From an uncultured Alistipes sp. (GTDB lineage Bacteria; Bacteroidota; Bacteroidia; Bacteroidales; Rikenellaceae), in NCBI GenBank assembly GCA_934754975.1, contig CAKVKI010000004.1:1-27046 (forward strand): a stretch of DNA of 27,046 nucleotides, read 5' to 3'. The translations under genes and the position numbers were made by a program. Under the pieces are notes generated by a model. That model made no database searches. It was not told the DNA's origin and saw nothing but the letters and a program-made list of their open reading frames with translations. Positions 8,208 through 15,996 of this stretch are shown here, one piece after another (position 1 is the first letter of the stretch; every line of letters begins with the position of its first letter).

Positions 8208-10172
8208 CTATTTCAGTTTTTCGGTTAATGTAAGTTCACAGTCGTATTCCCCGCCGCAGAGTTCGCACCAGCCCCACACGACGGCGTCCATGCGTCCTTG
8301 GGCGATCAGTCCGGCGGCGTATTCCCGGATAAAGTTACAGCTTTTGTCGGGGAACGCAAAAAAACTGCTCTCGCCTTTGAATCCGTGCTTGATCGCAATC
8401 TGTCCCAGCATGATGTTCGGAAGCGTGTAGACGAACACTGCCGGGGAGGCTCCGCTCCCGTCGTCGGCGTCGATGACCGCCTGATGGCGCATGTCGCTGT
8501 CGAGCGACGCGCTGCGGTTGGCCAGCACCACGCCGATCCGCTCGGCCGGGCAGTCGGGCCGTCGTCCGGCCAGCAGTTCGCACGATGCGACGTAGGCCAG
8601 CTTGCAGAGGTCGTCCATCTTCGAAAACTTCATGTTCGGGTCTGCCAGCGCGCGGTATCTCTCGCGGATGAAGGCGCCGAACGGCATCTCCGGATGCCGC
8701 GTTATGGCGACGTGCGCCGTGTCGCGGGCGGCGCGTATCCCTCCGGCTTCGTCGCCGCCTGCCTGCCCGGCGTTTGTTATGACGTTGTTTCCGTTCGCTC
8801 CGGCGCACTCTTTCTGTCCGACGTTCGCTGCGGCGTTACTCTCGTCCGCTCCGGTGAATCCGGGTTGTCCGCCGGCTGTTTCCTGCCTGCGGATGTTCTG
8901 TGCGTCGTCCCGGTCGGTTTCGGCGCCGTTTGTCCCGTCCTGACGGGCGGGATTCTCTCCGGCGCAGTATCGTCCGCCGAAAGCGTCGCTTCGCTCTGCC
9001 GCGGCATTCCCGTCCATGTTGCCCGTCTCCTCCGTGCCGTATGCGTTTCGTCCCGTCCCGCGCCGGAATACCGCCGCGGCGTTGCAGCCGCCGAATCCCG
9101 ATGCCGTTTTCAGTGCGGCTTCCGCCCGGGTCGTACGGTGTTCCGCGCTCACGTTCAGCGGATAGGGCACTCCGCACTCCGCATAGCCTTTGACGCCGAA
9201 GACGGTTCCTTCGGCCAATCCGTGTACCGTGACGATGCTTTCGATGACGCCCGAAGCGCCGAGCGTATGCCCGAAATAGGGTTTGAGCGAGTTGCAGGGC
9301 GTGCCGCACAATTCCGCGAGATGCAGCGCCCGGCTCTCCATTTCGTCGTTGTAGAGCGTCGCCGTGCCGTGGGGATTGACCATGCCGATCTCTGCGGCGC
9401 CGAGCGACGCTTCGCTGAGCGCCGCACGGATTGCGAACGCGAGTCCGTCGCCCGTGCGCGACGGAGCCGATATGTGGTTCGCGTCGTTGGAGATGCCGCC
9501 GCCCGCCACGGTGACGCCCGTCGCCGAAAGTCCTCTGTCGGCCGTGAGCAGCGCCGCGCCGCCGGCTTCGCCCAGCGTCAGCCCGTCGCGCGCCGCATCG
9601 TAGGGGCGGCAGAGCGTAGGACTTACCGATTTGAAGGCGTTGAATCCGCTGACGATAAAATCGCACAGCAGGTCGAATCCCGCGACGAAAACATGATCGT
9701 ACGCGCCGCTGCGGATCAGCCGCGACGCGACGACGATGGCCGACACGCCCGAAATGCAGGCGTTCGAAATCACCAGCGGCCGGTTCGCCGCCCCGAAATG
9801 CCTTCCGACGACCTGCGCCGTGTCGTTCAGGTCGCATTTCGCCGGGTCGCTGTCCAGCAGGCCGATATTGCCTTTGGTCGTGGAGAGCAGGATGAGCGTC
9901 CGTTCGTCCGCAGGCGACACGCCCGATTCGGCGATCACCTCGCCGAGCGTCAGCAGCGCCAGTTGTTCCGCGGGCGTATATTCCGCCACTTCCCGCTCCG
10001 CCGCCAGCTGCGCAAACCGTTCCGGGGCGATCCGGCAGACGGGCGTGCCGTCGTGCCACGCCGAGAGATTCGTCCTCCCGGCGCGCACGGCTTCCATATT
10101 CTCCCGCGTGCCGGACCCGAGCGACGACAGGATACTGTCGGGTCCCCACCAGACTGCTATTTCACGTCCCAT
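8208..10172 (-). CDS. Fusion of an active ketosynthase with a second, degenerate ketosynthase-like domain through a low-complexity linker
   Basis: The 654-residue protein has three parts. Residues 1 to about 370 are a ketosynthase with Cys139 in SNACISGVSA, His268 in NPHGTATL, and Lys297/His302 in KPYFGHTLGASG. Residues about 372-485 are a Gly/Asn/Ala/Glu-rich, low-complexity linker. Residues about 490-654 resemble a small ketosynthase-like half-domain (IGVVLANRSASLDSD, PAVFVYTLPNIMLGQ) that lacks the catalytic Cys and His. This tail probably acts like a chain-length factor fused in cis. The start at 10172 was chosen because residues from MGREIAVWWGP on look native; an in-frame ATG at 10184 is also possible. 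A longer upstream extension would be an out-of-frame reading of the thioesterase gene. It overlaps that gene by 16 bases. Confidence 0.85.
   Translation of the reverse strand: MGREIAVWWGPDSILSSLGSGTRENMEAVRAGRTNLSAWHDGTPVCRIAPERFAQLAAEREVAEYTPAEQLALLTLGEVIAESGVSPADERTLILLSTTKGNIGLLDSDPAKCDLNDTAQVVGRHFGAANRPLVISNACISGVSAIVVASRLIRSGAYDHVFVAGFDLLCDFIVSGFNAFKSVSPTLCRPYDAARDGLTLGEAGGAALLTADRGLSATGVTVAGGGISNDANHISAPSRTGDGLAFAIRAALSEASLGAAEIGMVNPHGTATLYNDEMESRALHLAELCGTPCNSLKPYFGHTLGASGVIESIVTVHGLAEGTVFGVKGYAECGVPYPLNVSAEHRTTRAEAALKTASGFGGCNAAAVFRRGTGRNAYGTEETGNMDGNAAAERSDAFGGRYCAGENPARQDGTNGAETDRDDAQNIRRQETAGGQPGFTGADESNAAANVGQKECAGANGNNVITNAGQAGGDEAGGIRAARDTAHVAITRHPEMPFGAFIRERYRALADPNMKFSKMDDLCKLAYVASCELLAGRRPDCPAERIGVVLANRSASLDSDMRHQAVIDADDGSGASPAVFVYTLPNIMLGQIAIKHGFKGESSFFAFPDKSCNFIREYAAGLIAQGRMDAVVWGWCELCGGEYDCELTLTEKLK
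8718..9059 (-). repeat. Low-complexity linker with 15/30-bp periodicity in the ketosynthase fusion gene
   Basis: The stretch encodes about 114 residues of Gly/Asn/Ala/Glu/Asp-rich sequence between two folded domains. In 15-base steps, near-copies recur: ccgttcgctccggcg at 8791 and acgttcgctgcggcg at 8821 match at 13 of 15 positions, 30 bases apart, and several further units share the gttcgtcc/ccgtcc core. Most units are strongly diverged. The length is a multiple of three, so the frame is kept. Confidence 0.5.
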
Positions 10173-10600
10173 TTCTCTTTCCATTTGCGGTAGAACTCCG
10201 GCGCGAGCAGCTGCAGCTCGCCGCGGCCGTCGAGGAATACCTGCGTCGAGCTTCCCTCGGCGACGATTTCGCCGTCGGTGGCGCTGCGGATCGTATATTC
10301 GAAACAGATTTTCGCCGCTTCGGTGGCGATATAGCGGGTCTCGACCACGGCCGTGTCGTTTACGCGCAGCGGCTTTTTGTATTGCAGCTGCAGTTCGACG
10401 ATCGGCGCGGTGTAGCCGCTGGCATGGATGTCCATGTAGCCCAGTCCCGCGAATTCGCGCCCGAAGGCCTCGCGTCCGTCTTCGAAATAGCGCACGTATT
10501 CGCCGTGCCACACGATCTGCATCGAGTCCACCTCGCTGAACCTTACGCGCAGCGACGTCTTGCCGACCAGACTCGCCTCCGCTGTTTTTCTGCGTACCAT
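10157..10600 (-). CDS. 4-hydroxybenzoyl-CoA thioesterase family (YbgC-like) acyl-ACP/CoA thioesterase
   Basis: The 147-residue hotdog protein shows the 4HBT pattern SEVDSMQIVWHGEYVRYFE at about residues 22-40 (Asp25, His32, Tyr35, Glu40), where the Asp is the usual catalytic residue. It would release an acyl chain from the carrier protein or correct stalled intermediates. Thioesterases of this type are found in aryl-polyene clusters. Start: ATG at 10600 overlaps the upstream dehydratase TGA by one base (TGATG). A long upstream extension in this frame covers only the dehydratase gene in another frame and was discarded. Confidence 0.9.
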   Translation of the reverse strand: MVRRKTAEASLVGKTSLRVRFSEVDSMQIVWHGEYVRYFEDGREAFGREFAGLGYMDIHASGYTAPIVELQLQYKKPLRVNDTAVVETRYIATEAAKICFEYTIRSATDGEIVAEGSSTQVFLDGRGELQLLAPEFYRKWKEKWDVK

Positions 10601-11040
10601 CACTCTTCCATGTATATTTTCATCCGGCACTCGGCGACGGGCTTTCCGCCGCATTCGGTCCGTGCCGAAAGCAGGGTTACGTTCATTACCGCCTGTTCGA
10701 CGACGCTGGTCGTGACGAGCCGGCTGCCGACCGGCGGCAGTGCGTGGACTTTCAGGTCGTTCACGGCCCCGATATATCCCAGCTGCACCTTTTCGCCGCG
10801 GCCGCGGCTGATGTAACCTGCGCGCAGGGCGGCCGACTGGGCGATATGCTCGATCAGGCCGCACTCGCTGAGCGCGCCCTCTTCGACAAAGATGTTGTCC
10901 CCGCATACGGTCAGCCCGCTGCGGGCGCATCCGTCTTCGCCGATGCCGTAGAAGGCGTCCACCATGACGATCGGCGGCCGCTGCGGAATGTATTCCAATA
11001 TTTCGTCCGCCGCAATCAGGGCTTTCTCAGGTACTCCCAT
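10600..11040 (-). CDS. ApeP-like 3-hydroxyacyl-ACP dehydratase (hotdog fold)
   Basis: The 146-residue protein has EYIPQRPPIVMVD at about 16-28 and GLIEHIAQSAALRAG at about 61-75. The latter is the ExxAQ helix motif (Glu64, Gln68) of FabA/FabZ-related hotdog dehydratases. It lacks the HFPG motif of the other dehydratase at 4199-4567. This matches the split seen in aryl-polyene clusters, where an ApeP-like and an ApeI-like dehydratase are both present. Its start overlaps the radical SAM gene by 25 bases. Assignment to the ApeP type is by motif pattern only. Confidence 0.82.
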   Translation of the reverse strand: MGVPEKALIAADEILEYIPQRPPIVMVDAFYGIGEDGCARSGLTVCGDNIFVEEGALSECGLIEHIAQSAALRAGYISRGRGEKVQLGYIGAVNDLKVHALPPVGSRLVTTSVVEQAVMNVTLLSARTECGGKPVAECRMKIYMEE

Positions 11041-12434
11041 AACGGTCCTTTTTTATTTCGTTTCAGCCGCAGCGTATCAACCAGCGCGCTCTGCGCGTCG
11101 TCGGGGAAAACCCACGCCTTGCCCGTTGCGGCGGCCGCGCTGCGGGCCTCTTCCAGGTCGAAATCCGGAGCGATGTAATAGGCCGGCGCCAGCAGGTCGT
11201 CGTCCGGGCCGACGACGCCTTCGCGTGCGGCCAGCTCCGCCAGCCGGGTGTGCGGATAGATGCGCATGCCCGCATAGGGGAACATGACGGTATATTCCAG
11301 CCGGCGCGAATTTTCGATCGTTTCGCGCACATTCTCCCGCGTGTCGCCGTACCCGCCCAGAATCAGGAAGTGGGCGTAGTAGACCCCGTTGTCCAGCGCC
11401 AGCCGGCTGGCCCGCACGACGTCGCCGAAGGTGAAGCGTTTGCCGTAGGCTTCCAGCGTCCGGTCGCAGAACGACTCGGTGCCGTATTCGATGTGGGTCA
11501 GGCCCGAAGCCCTGAACAGCCGCATCTGTTCGGCGTCTATGCCCCGCGGCGAGAAGTAGGCGCCCCACTCGATGTTCGTCCCGCGCCGGATGAGCGTTTC
11601 GGCCAGCCGGACGTTGTATTCGGGACGGATGTTGAACACCGAGTCGGTGAAGAACAGGTAATTTATTCCGTAATCGCGTTTGGCGCGGAGGATGTTTTCG
11701 GCGATGATCTCGGGGTCCATCGTGCGCACGCACCGCCCGTCGATATGGGGATACGAACAGTAGATGCACTCGTAGGGGCATCCCCGCTTGGTCTGGATGT
11801 TGAGCATGCCGCTCCGCTTCCAGTAATACCCGGTCAGCTCCGGCTCGAACTCCACTTCGATCGCCGGCAAGTAGCTGCGCCGCCCGTTTCCGGTGCGCCC
11901 GCTTCCCGTGGGTCCGTTTTCGATGCGCCCGTTTCCCGTGAGTTTGTTTCCCGTACGCCCGTCGCAGGTGTAGACCGCCGGAATGTCTATTCCGGTTTCG
12001 CCCCGCTCCAAGGCTCCGATCAGCTCCGCCAGCGGCCCTTCGCCCTCGCCGTGAATGCCGTAATCGGCCCCCAGCTCCCGCATGAACGCCTGCGGATAGA
12101 TCGAGAATCCCGCTCCGCCGATAATCAGGGGCGCGTCGCTGGCCGCGCGTATGACGTCGATCAGCGACTTGTACTCCGGCAGGAACCCCCGCCGGTCGAG
12201 CGAATTGGCGCCGTCCACGTTGCGCAGCGACACCCCGATATAGCGGGGCGCGAGCGTGCGGATGCGTTCGGCCAGCTCTTCGTCCGTGAGCAGGTTGCAG
12301 TCGGCCGTATCGACACGTATCCCGCTTATCGTGCGCTCGAGGTGGGTTTTCAGGTAGGAAATTCCGAGCGGATAAACGGGGTAGGGCGACGTATGGCGGT
12401 TTGCCGAAATGAGTAATATGCTACATGCGCTCAC
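11016..12434 (-). CDS. B12-binding-domain radical SAM enzyme
   Basis: With a GTG start at 12434 that overlaps the acyltransferase TGA (GTGA), the protein has 472 residues. The N-terminus (ILLISANRHTSPYPVYPLG) and the segment IIGGAGFSIYP fit a cobalamin-binding Rossmann domain; a loop with GIHGEGEGP follows. Then comes the radical SAM cluster motif CPYECIYC (Cys219, Cys223, Cys226) and a TIM-barrel half with FFTDSVFN, IEYGTES and LGGYGDT. Family members often methylate unactivated carbons or rearrange skeletons. Here the likely substrate is the aryl or polyene intermediate, which is inferred from operon position. Between the two domains sits a six-unit pentapeptide repeat (TGNGR-like). An earlier in-frame start at 12461 is possible but would overlap the upstream gene by 31 bases. 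Confidence 0.85.
   Translation of the reverse strand: MSACSILLISANRHTSPYPVYPLGISYLKTHLERTISGIRVDTADCNLLTDEELAERIRTLAPRYIGVSLRNVDGANSLDRRGFLPEYKSLIDVIRAASDAPLIIGGAGFSIYPQAFMRELGADYGIHGEGEGPLAELIGALERGETGIDIPAVYTCDGRTGNKLTGNGRIENGPTGSGRTGNGRRSYLPAIEVEFEPELTGYYWKRSGMLNIQTKRGCPYECIYCSYPHIDGRCVRTMDPEIIAENILRAKRDYGINYLFFTDSVFNIRPEYNVRLAETLIRRGTNIEWGAYFSPRGIDAEQMRLFRASGLTHIEYGTESFCDRTLEAYGKRFTFGDVVRASRLALDNGVYYAHFLILGGYGDTRENVRETIENSRRLEYTVMFPYAGMRIYPHTRLAELAAREGVVGPDDDLLAPAYYIAPDFDLEEARSAAAATGKAWVFPDDAQSALVDTLRLKRNKKGPLWEYLRKP
11881..11970 (-). repeat. Six-copy 15-bp tandem repeat inside the radical SAM gene
   Basis: Six adjacent 15-base units start at 11881, 11896, 11911, 11926, 11941 and 11956, with consensus cgcccgtttcccgtg. 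Units at 11881, 11896 and 11926 differ from one another at one to three positions. Read on the coding strand they give the pentapeptides TCDGR, TGNKL, TGNGR, IENGP, TGSGR and TGNGR. The array lies in the linker between the cobalamin-binding and radical SAM domains, so changes in copy number would keep the frame. Confidence 0.85.
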
Positions 12435-13312
12435 GACCAGAACCGATAGAAATTGAACCATTGCTGCGGATAGCGCCTTACCACGGCTTCGAGCGAGCGG
12501 ACATAGCTTCCGAGTACGGCGTTCGGGGTTTTGCCGTCCGGTGAGTCCGGGATGTCGAAGATGAAGCGGTAACGCCTGCCGCGTTCGCGCATCGCATAAT
12601 AGAAGACCGCCGGCGCCCGGAACTTCTCGGCGACGACGAACGGTCCCGCCGGGAACAGGGCCTTGCGGCCCATGAAGGTCACCGGCGCCGTGGCGCTGCC
12701 TGCGACGAAGCGGTCGCCCTGGAAGCAGACGTACTCCCTGCGGTCGAGTACCTCCTTGATCCGCAGGATCGACTCGATGCCCCCTTCGTTCACGGGGATC
12801 ACCTTATATCCCTCCTGTTTGCAGTGCTTGTCCATGACGCTTTTGATTCGTTGGTATTCGGCGTCGTACATCACCAGATGCATCCTGCGGGCGTAGTCGC
12901 CGAAAAATCCGGCTCCCGTGCCCCAGCAGCCGACGTGTGCGCCGATGATTACCGCGCCGCGTCCGCCGTCGAGCAGACGCAGGAAAGCGTCGTAATTTTC
13001 GAACTCGAATTTATACCGGTCCGCCATGCCGCTGCCGATGGCTACCCGGTCGATGATGGTCTGTCCCAGCGCGTAATAGTGGGCATAGAGCCTGACCGCC
13101 GAACGGAAGACGCCGTAACGGAGTATGCGGCGGTTATAAAACCAGACGGCCCGCGTGGCGCGGGGTGCGAAAGGGATGAAGTAAACGACTACCAGCGAGA
13201 GGAAAACGTACGCGGCGCGTATTCCGAACACGCTTATCAGGAAGATGAAAAAGCTGTATCCGAAAGATCCGCCGCGCGAGCGTCCGCTCCACTGTTTGTC
13301 GTTATTTGCCAT
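12431..13312 (-). CDS. LpxL/HtrB-like lysophospholipid acyltransferase
   Basis: The 293-residue protein has a hydrophobic N-terminal segment (about 17-47) and the lipid A acyltransferase fold with IIGAHVGCWGTG at about 122-133, QGDRF near residue 199 and RYPQQWFNFYRFW at the C-terminus. In the family the motif is HX4(D/E). Here His126 is present but the acidic position is Gly131, so the usual charge relay looks incomplete. Acyltransferases of this type in aryl-polyene clusters are thought to attach the polyene to a glycerolipid or similar acceptor at the inner membrane. It overlaps the carrier-protein gene by 11 bases and the radical SAM gene by 4. Confidence 0.88.
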   Translation of the reverse strand: MANNDKQWSGRSRGGSFGYSFFIFLISVFGIRAAYVFLSLVVVYFIPFAPRATRAVWFYNRRILRYGVFRSAVRLYAHYYALGQTIIDRVAIGSGMADRYKFEFENYDAFLRLLDGGRGAVIIGAHVGCWGTGAGFFGDYARRMHLVMYDAEYQRIKSVMDKHCKQEGYKVIPVNEGGIESILRIKEVLDRREYVCFQGDRFVAGSATAPVTFMGRKALFPAGPFVVAEKFRAPAVFYYAMRERGRRYRFIFDIPDSPDGKTPNAVLGSYVRSLEAVVRRYPQQWFNFYRFWS

Positions 13313-13550
13313 TCGTCCGGCTGATAATCAGGTCGTAGAAATCCTGAAAGGTCTTCAGTTCCTTGAAGTCGGGCCCCGTGAGCGTCACGCCGAAATTCTT
13401 ATCGACGAGTACTACGACGTCCACCAGATCGAGACTGTCGAGGTCGAGCGTTTCGAGCAGCGGCGCATCGGGGGTGATGACCTCCTGTTCCACTTCGAAT
13501 TCATCGGCTAAAACGGTATTGATCTTTTCGATAAGTTCCTGTTGTGTCAT
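13302..13550 (-). CDS. Acyl carrier protein (ACP1 of the polyene operon)
   Basis: The small acidic protein (82 residues from the ATG at 13550) carries LDLDSLDLVDVVVLV with Ser39 as the phosphopantetheine site. An in-frame ATG at 13574 would add eight residues (MQINSIQT) and overlap the upstream ketosynthase by 10 bases; the shorter form has the more typical ACP N-terminus. It lies directly after the first ketosynthase of the operon, so the two probably work together. Its stop overlaps the acyltransferase start by 11 bases. Confidence 0.92.
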   Translation of the reverse strand: MTQQELIEKINTVLADEFEVEQEVITPDAPLLETLDLDSLDLVDVVVLVDKNFGVTLTGPDFKELKTFQDFYDLIISRTNGK

Positions 13551-13564
13551 TGTTTGTATGGAGT

Positions 13565-14788
13565 TTATTTGCATTTCTTAATGATGAGGGTCGAGTTGGT
13601 GCCGCCGAATCCGAACGAGTTCGACAGGAACCGGTCGAAGGCGAGGTCCACTTTCCGGGCGGGAATGTTGAGCTTCGAGGTGGCCTGGTCTCCCTGCGCG
13701 AAATTGATGTTCGGGGCGATGAATCCATGCTCCATCATCAGCATCGAGTAGACGATTTCGCTGGCTCCCGCCATCCACATTTCATGGCCGGTCATCGACT
13801 TGGTCGAGGCGACGTAGGGTCTGTCCGCGCCGAACACCTCGTCGATGGCCAGCGCTTCGTTGTAGTCGCCCAGCGGCGTCGAGGTGGCGTGGGCGTTGAC
13901 GTAGGGTATCTCTCCGGGCTGCATGCCCGCATCCGCCAGACAGCGCAGCAGCGAACGGCGCGGCCCGTCCACGTTCGGCACGGAGATATGTTCGCCGTTC
14001 GACGAGAACCCGTATCCGGCCACTTCGCCCAGTATCGCCGCGCCCCGGCGCACCGCCGAGTCGTAGCTTTCGAGTATCACGGTCGCCGCGCCTCCGCTCG
14101 GCACCAGCCCGTCGCGGTCCTTGTCGAAGGGGCGCGATGCCGCTGCAGGGTCCGATTCGCGCTTCGAGAAGGCTCCCAGCCCGTCGAAACTGCCGACCGA
14201 ATAGATGTTCACCTCCTGCGCTCCGCCGCATACGATGCGCTCCTGCAGCCCCTGCCGGATCATCAGGTACCCCATGCCGATCGCATGCGAGCCGCTGGCG
14301 CAGGCCGCCGAAAGGGTGAGGTTGACGCCCCGCAGGTTGAAGATCACCGAGAGGTTCATCGTAACGGTCGAATTCATCGACTGGAAGATGTTTCCCGAAC
14401 CGACCATCGCCGTATTCCGCTTGGCGCGGATGATGTCGATTCCCTCGATCACCGGGGCCGCACTGCTGTCGTTGCCGTAGATGATGCCGACTTCGTTGGC
14501 CGCCAGGAACCCTTCGTCCATTCCGGCGTTGCGCATCGCTTCGGCCGTGGCCATGTAGGCGTACTCGCCCTGCTGGGGCAGGCAGAGCCGCTTGCGGCGG
14601 TCGAGGACCCCTTTCAGTTCGGGCTGCCGGACGATGCCGGTCAGCGCCGATATATATCCCAGCTCCCTGCGCGCCGGGTCCAGCCCGATTCCCGAACGCC
14701 CTTCGCGGAGCGACTCCGCCACTTCGCCGAGATTGGTGCCGATGCAGGACCAGATGCCCAGTCCGGTGATGACTACTCTGTTCTCCAT
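13565..14788 (-). CDS. Beta-ketoacyl-ACP synthase (FabB/FabF type, ApeO-like)
   Basis: The 407-residue full-length ketosynthase has Cys163 in SAACASGSH, His300 in NAHATSTP, Lys330 and His335 in KSMTGHEMW, and the [10 protein letters not shown]-terminal loop. This Cys-His-His set marks an active decarboxylating condensing enzyme. It lies 4 bases downstream of the FabG-like reductase and directly before ACP1, a typical elongation module. Of the three active ketosynthases in this operon it is the one closest to standard FabF/FabB in length and motifs. Confidence 0.93.
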   Translation of the reverse strand: MENRVVITGLGIWSCIGTNLGEVAESLREGRSGIGLDPARRELGYISALTGIVRQPELKGVLDRRKRLCLPQQGEYAYMATAEAMRNAGMDEGFLAANEVGIIYGNDSSAAPVIEGIDIIRAKRNTAMVGSGNIFQSMNSTVTMNLSVIFNLRGVNLTLSAACASGSHAIGMGYLMIRQGLQERIVCGGAQEVNIYSVGSFDGLGAFSKRESDPAAASRPFDKDRDGLVPSGGAATVILESYDSAVRRGAAILGEVAGYGFSSNGEHISVPNVDGPRRSLLRCLADAGMQPGEIPYVNAHATSTPLGDYNEALAIDEVFGADRPYVASTKSMTGHEMWMAGASEIVYSMLMMEHGFIAPNINFAQGDQATSKLNIPARKVDLAFDRFLSNSFGFGGTNSTLIIKKCK

Positions 14789-14792
14789 GGTG

Positions 14793-15533
14793 TCAGGTAT
14801 ATAATCCTCCGTTGATCGATATCACCTCCCCCGTGATGTAGGAGGCCTTGTCCGAGATGAGGAACATCGCCAGGTCGGCGACCTCCGCCGCCTCGCAGAA
14901 GCGTCCGGCGGGTATCTGTTTTTTGAGTTCCGCTTCGTCGATGTCGGCGGTCATGTCCGTGCGTACGAATCCCGGCGCGATGGCGTTTACCGTCACGCCT
15001 TTCTTGGCCACCTCCTGCGCCAGCGCCTTTGTCGCCGCGATCACGCCGCCTTTGGCCGCCGAATAGTTGGTCTGTCCGGGCAGTCCCTTGATTCCCGAGA
15101 GCGAAACGATATTGACGATGCGGCCGAAACGTTTGACCAGCATATCCTTCAGCAGCGGGCGCGTGACGTTGTAGAATCCGCCGAGGCTGGTCTCTACGAC
15201 CGAGTGCCATTGCTGCGGCTCCATCCATATCATCAGAGAGTCGCTGCGGATGCCCGCATTGTTCACCACTACCTCGATGACGGCTCCCCGGTGCCGTTCC
15301 TGCCATGCCGCGATCGCCGCCGCGGTCTCTTCGCCCGCAGCCACGTCGAACTGCAGGGTCTCCCCGTCGCCGCCCGCGGCGCGGACGCCTTCGAGCGTCC
15401 TTTGGGCTTCGTCGGCGTTCGAGCGGTAGTTGATCAGCACATAGTATCCCCGCCGTGCCAGTCCGAGACAGATTTCACGGCCTATGCCCCGGCTTCCGCC
15501 GGTGACGAGCGCATATTTATTCGGTTTTACCAT
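14793..15533 (-). CDS. fabG: 3-oxoacyl-ACP reductase, FabG-type short-chain dehydrogenase
   Basis: The 246-residue SDR has the cofactor-binding TGGSRGIG at 11-18, NNAG at 91-94, and a catalytic Ser144, Tyr157 and Lys161 (YSAAK). The C-terminus ends in ISINGGLYT as in FabG. It would reduce the 3-oxoacyl-ACP made by the ketosynthases to the 3-hydroxyacyl-ACP, using NADPH. The ATG at 15533 gives the normal FabG N-terminus (MVKPNKYALVTGG); the longer upstream frame only covers the preceding gene. It overlaps that small secreted-protein gene by 17 bases. It is probably a pathway-specific copy (ApeQ-like), not the housekeeping fabG. Confidence 0.92.
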   Translation of the reverse strand: MVKPNKYALVTGGSRGIGREICLGLARRGYYVLINYRSNADEAQRTLEGVRAAGGDGETLQFDVAAGEETAAAIAAWQERHRGAVIEVVVNNAGIRSDSLMIWMEPQQWHSVVETSLGGFYNVTRPLLKDMLVKRFGRIVNIVSLSGIKGLPGQTNYSAAKGGVIAATKALAQEVAKKGVTVNAIAPGFVRTDMTADIDEAELKKQIPAGRFCEAAEVADLAMFLISDKASYITGEVISINGGLYT

Positions 15534-15996
15534 TCTCTGCGGCGATAGCTTCCTGTAACTCCTCTCCCAGCGAGCGCCGTACGACTTTGCGTGCGGCGTC
15601 CGCCTGGGCATTGAATCCCGTGAATTCGTTGGCGCGGCCCTTCTGGAGCTTCGAGTGCCAGAGTTCCCGGCCGTCGGTGGTCAGGATCGAGACGGTCGTG
15701 AACATGCGCGCGCCGTACGAGACGCTGAATCCCGCGCCCTTCTTCTCCACGCGGATGTGGAGTACGAAGTCGGCGTCGGCCTTGTCGTCCACCACCTGCC
15801 AGCGGTTCCATTCGGGTCCCTCCAGCGCGGTGATAAAGGGTTTGGCGTCGTCGGCGATGTTGTCTCTCACATCGGTGAATTCGACGTAAACTTTGCTGCC
15901 GTCGGCCGTCAGCCGGCCCAGCGAAACATCATCTTGTGCGAATGTGCCGAAAAGGCAGCACAGCGTCGCCGTCAGGGTGGTCAGCAGTTTTTTCAT
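15517..15996 (-). CDS. Small secreted protein of unknown function in the polyene operon
   Basis: The 159-residue product has an N-terminal signal peptide (MKKLLTTLTATLCCLFGTFA, then QDDVS) and a mature part of about 139 residues with mixed beta/alpha pattern, including ADFVLHIRVEKKG and an alpha-helical end (AARKVVRRSLGEELQEAI). I do not recognise a named family. The ATG overlaps the ammonia-lyase stop by 4 bases and the stop lies inside the FabG start region, so it is tightly bound into the operon. A periplasmic accessory role in product handling is possible, but nothing in the sequence shows it. Confidence 0.85.
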   Translation of the reverse strand: MKKLLTTLTATLCCLFGTFAQDDVSLGRLTADGSKVYVEFTDVRDNIADDAKPFITALEGPEWNRWQVVDDKADADFVLHIRVEKKGAGFSVSYGARMFTTVSILTTDGRELWHSKLQKGRANEFTGFNAQADAARKVVRRSLGEELQEAIAAENGKTE

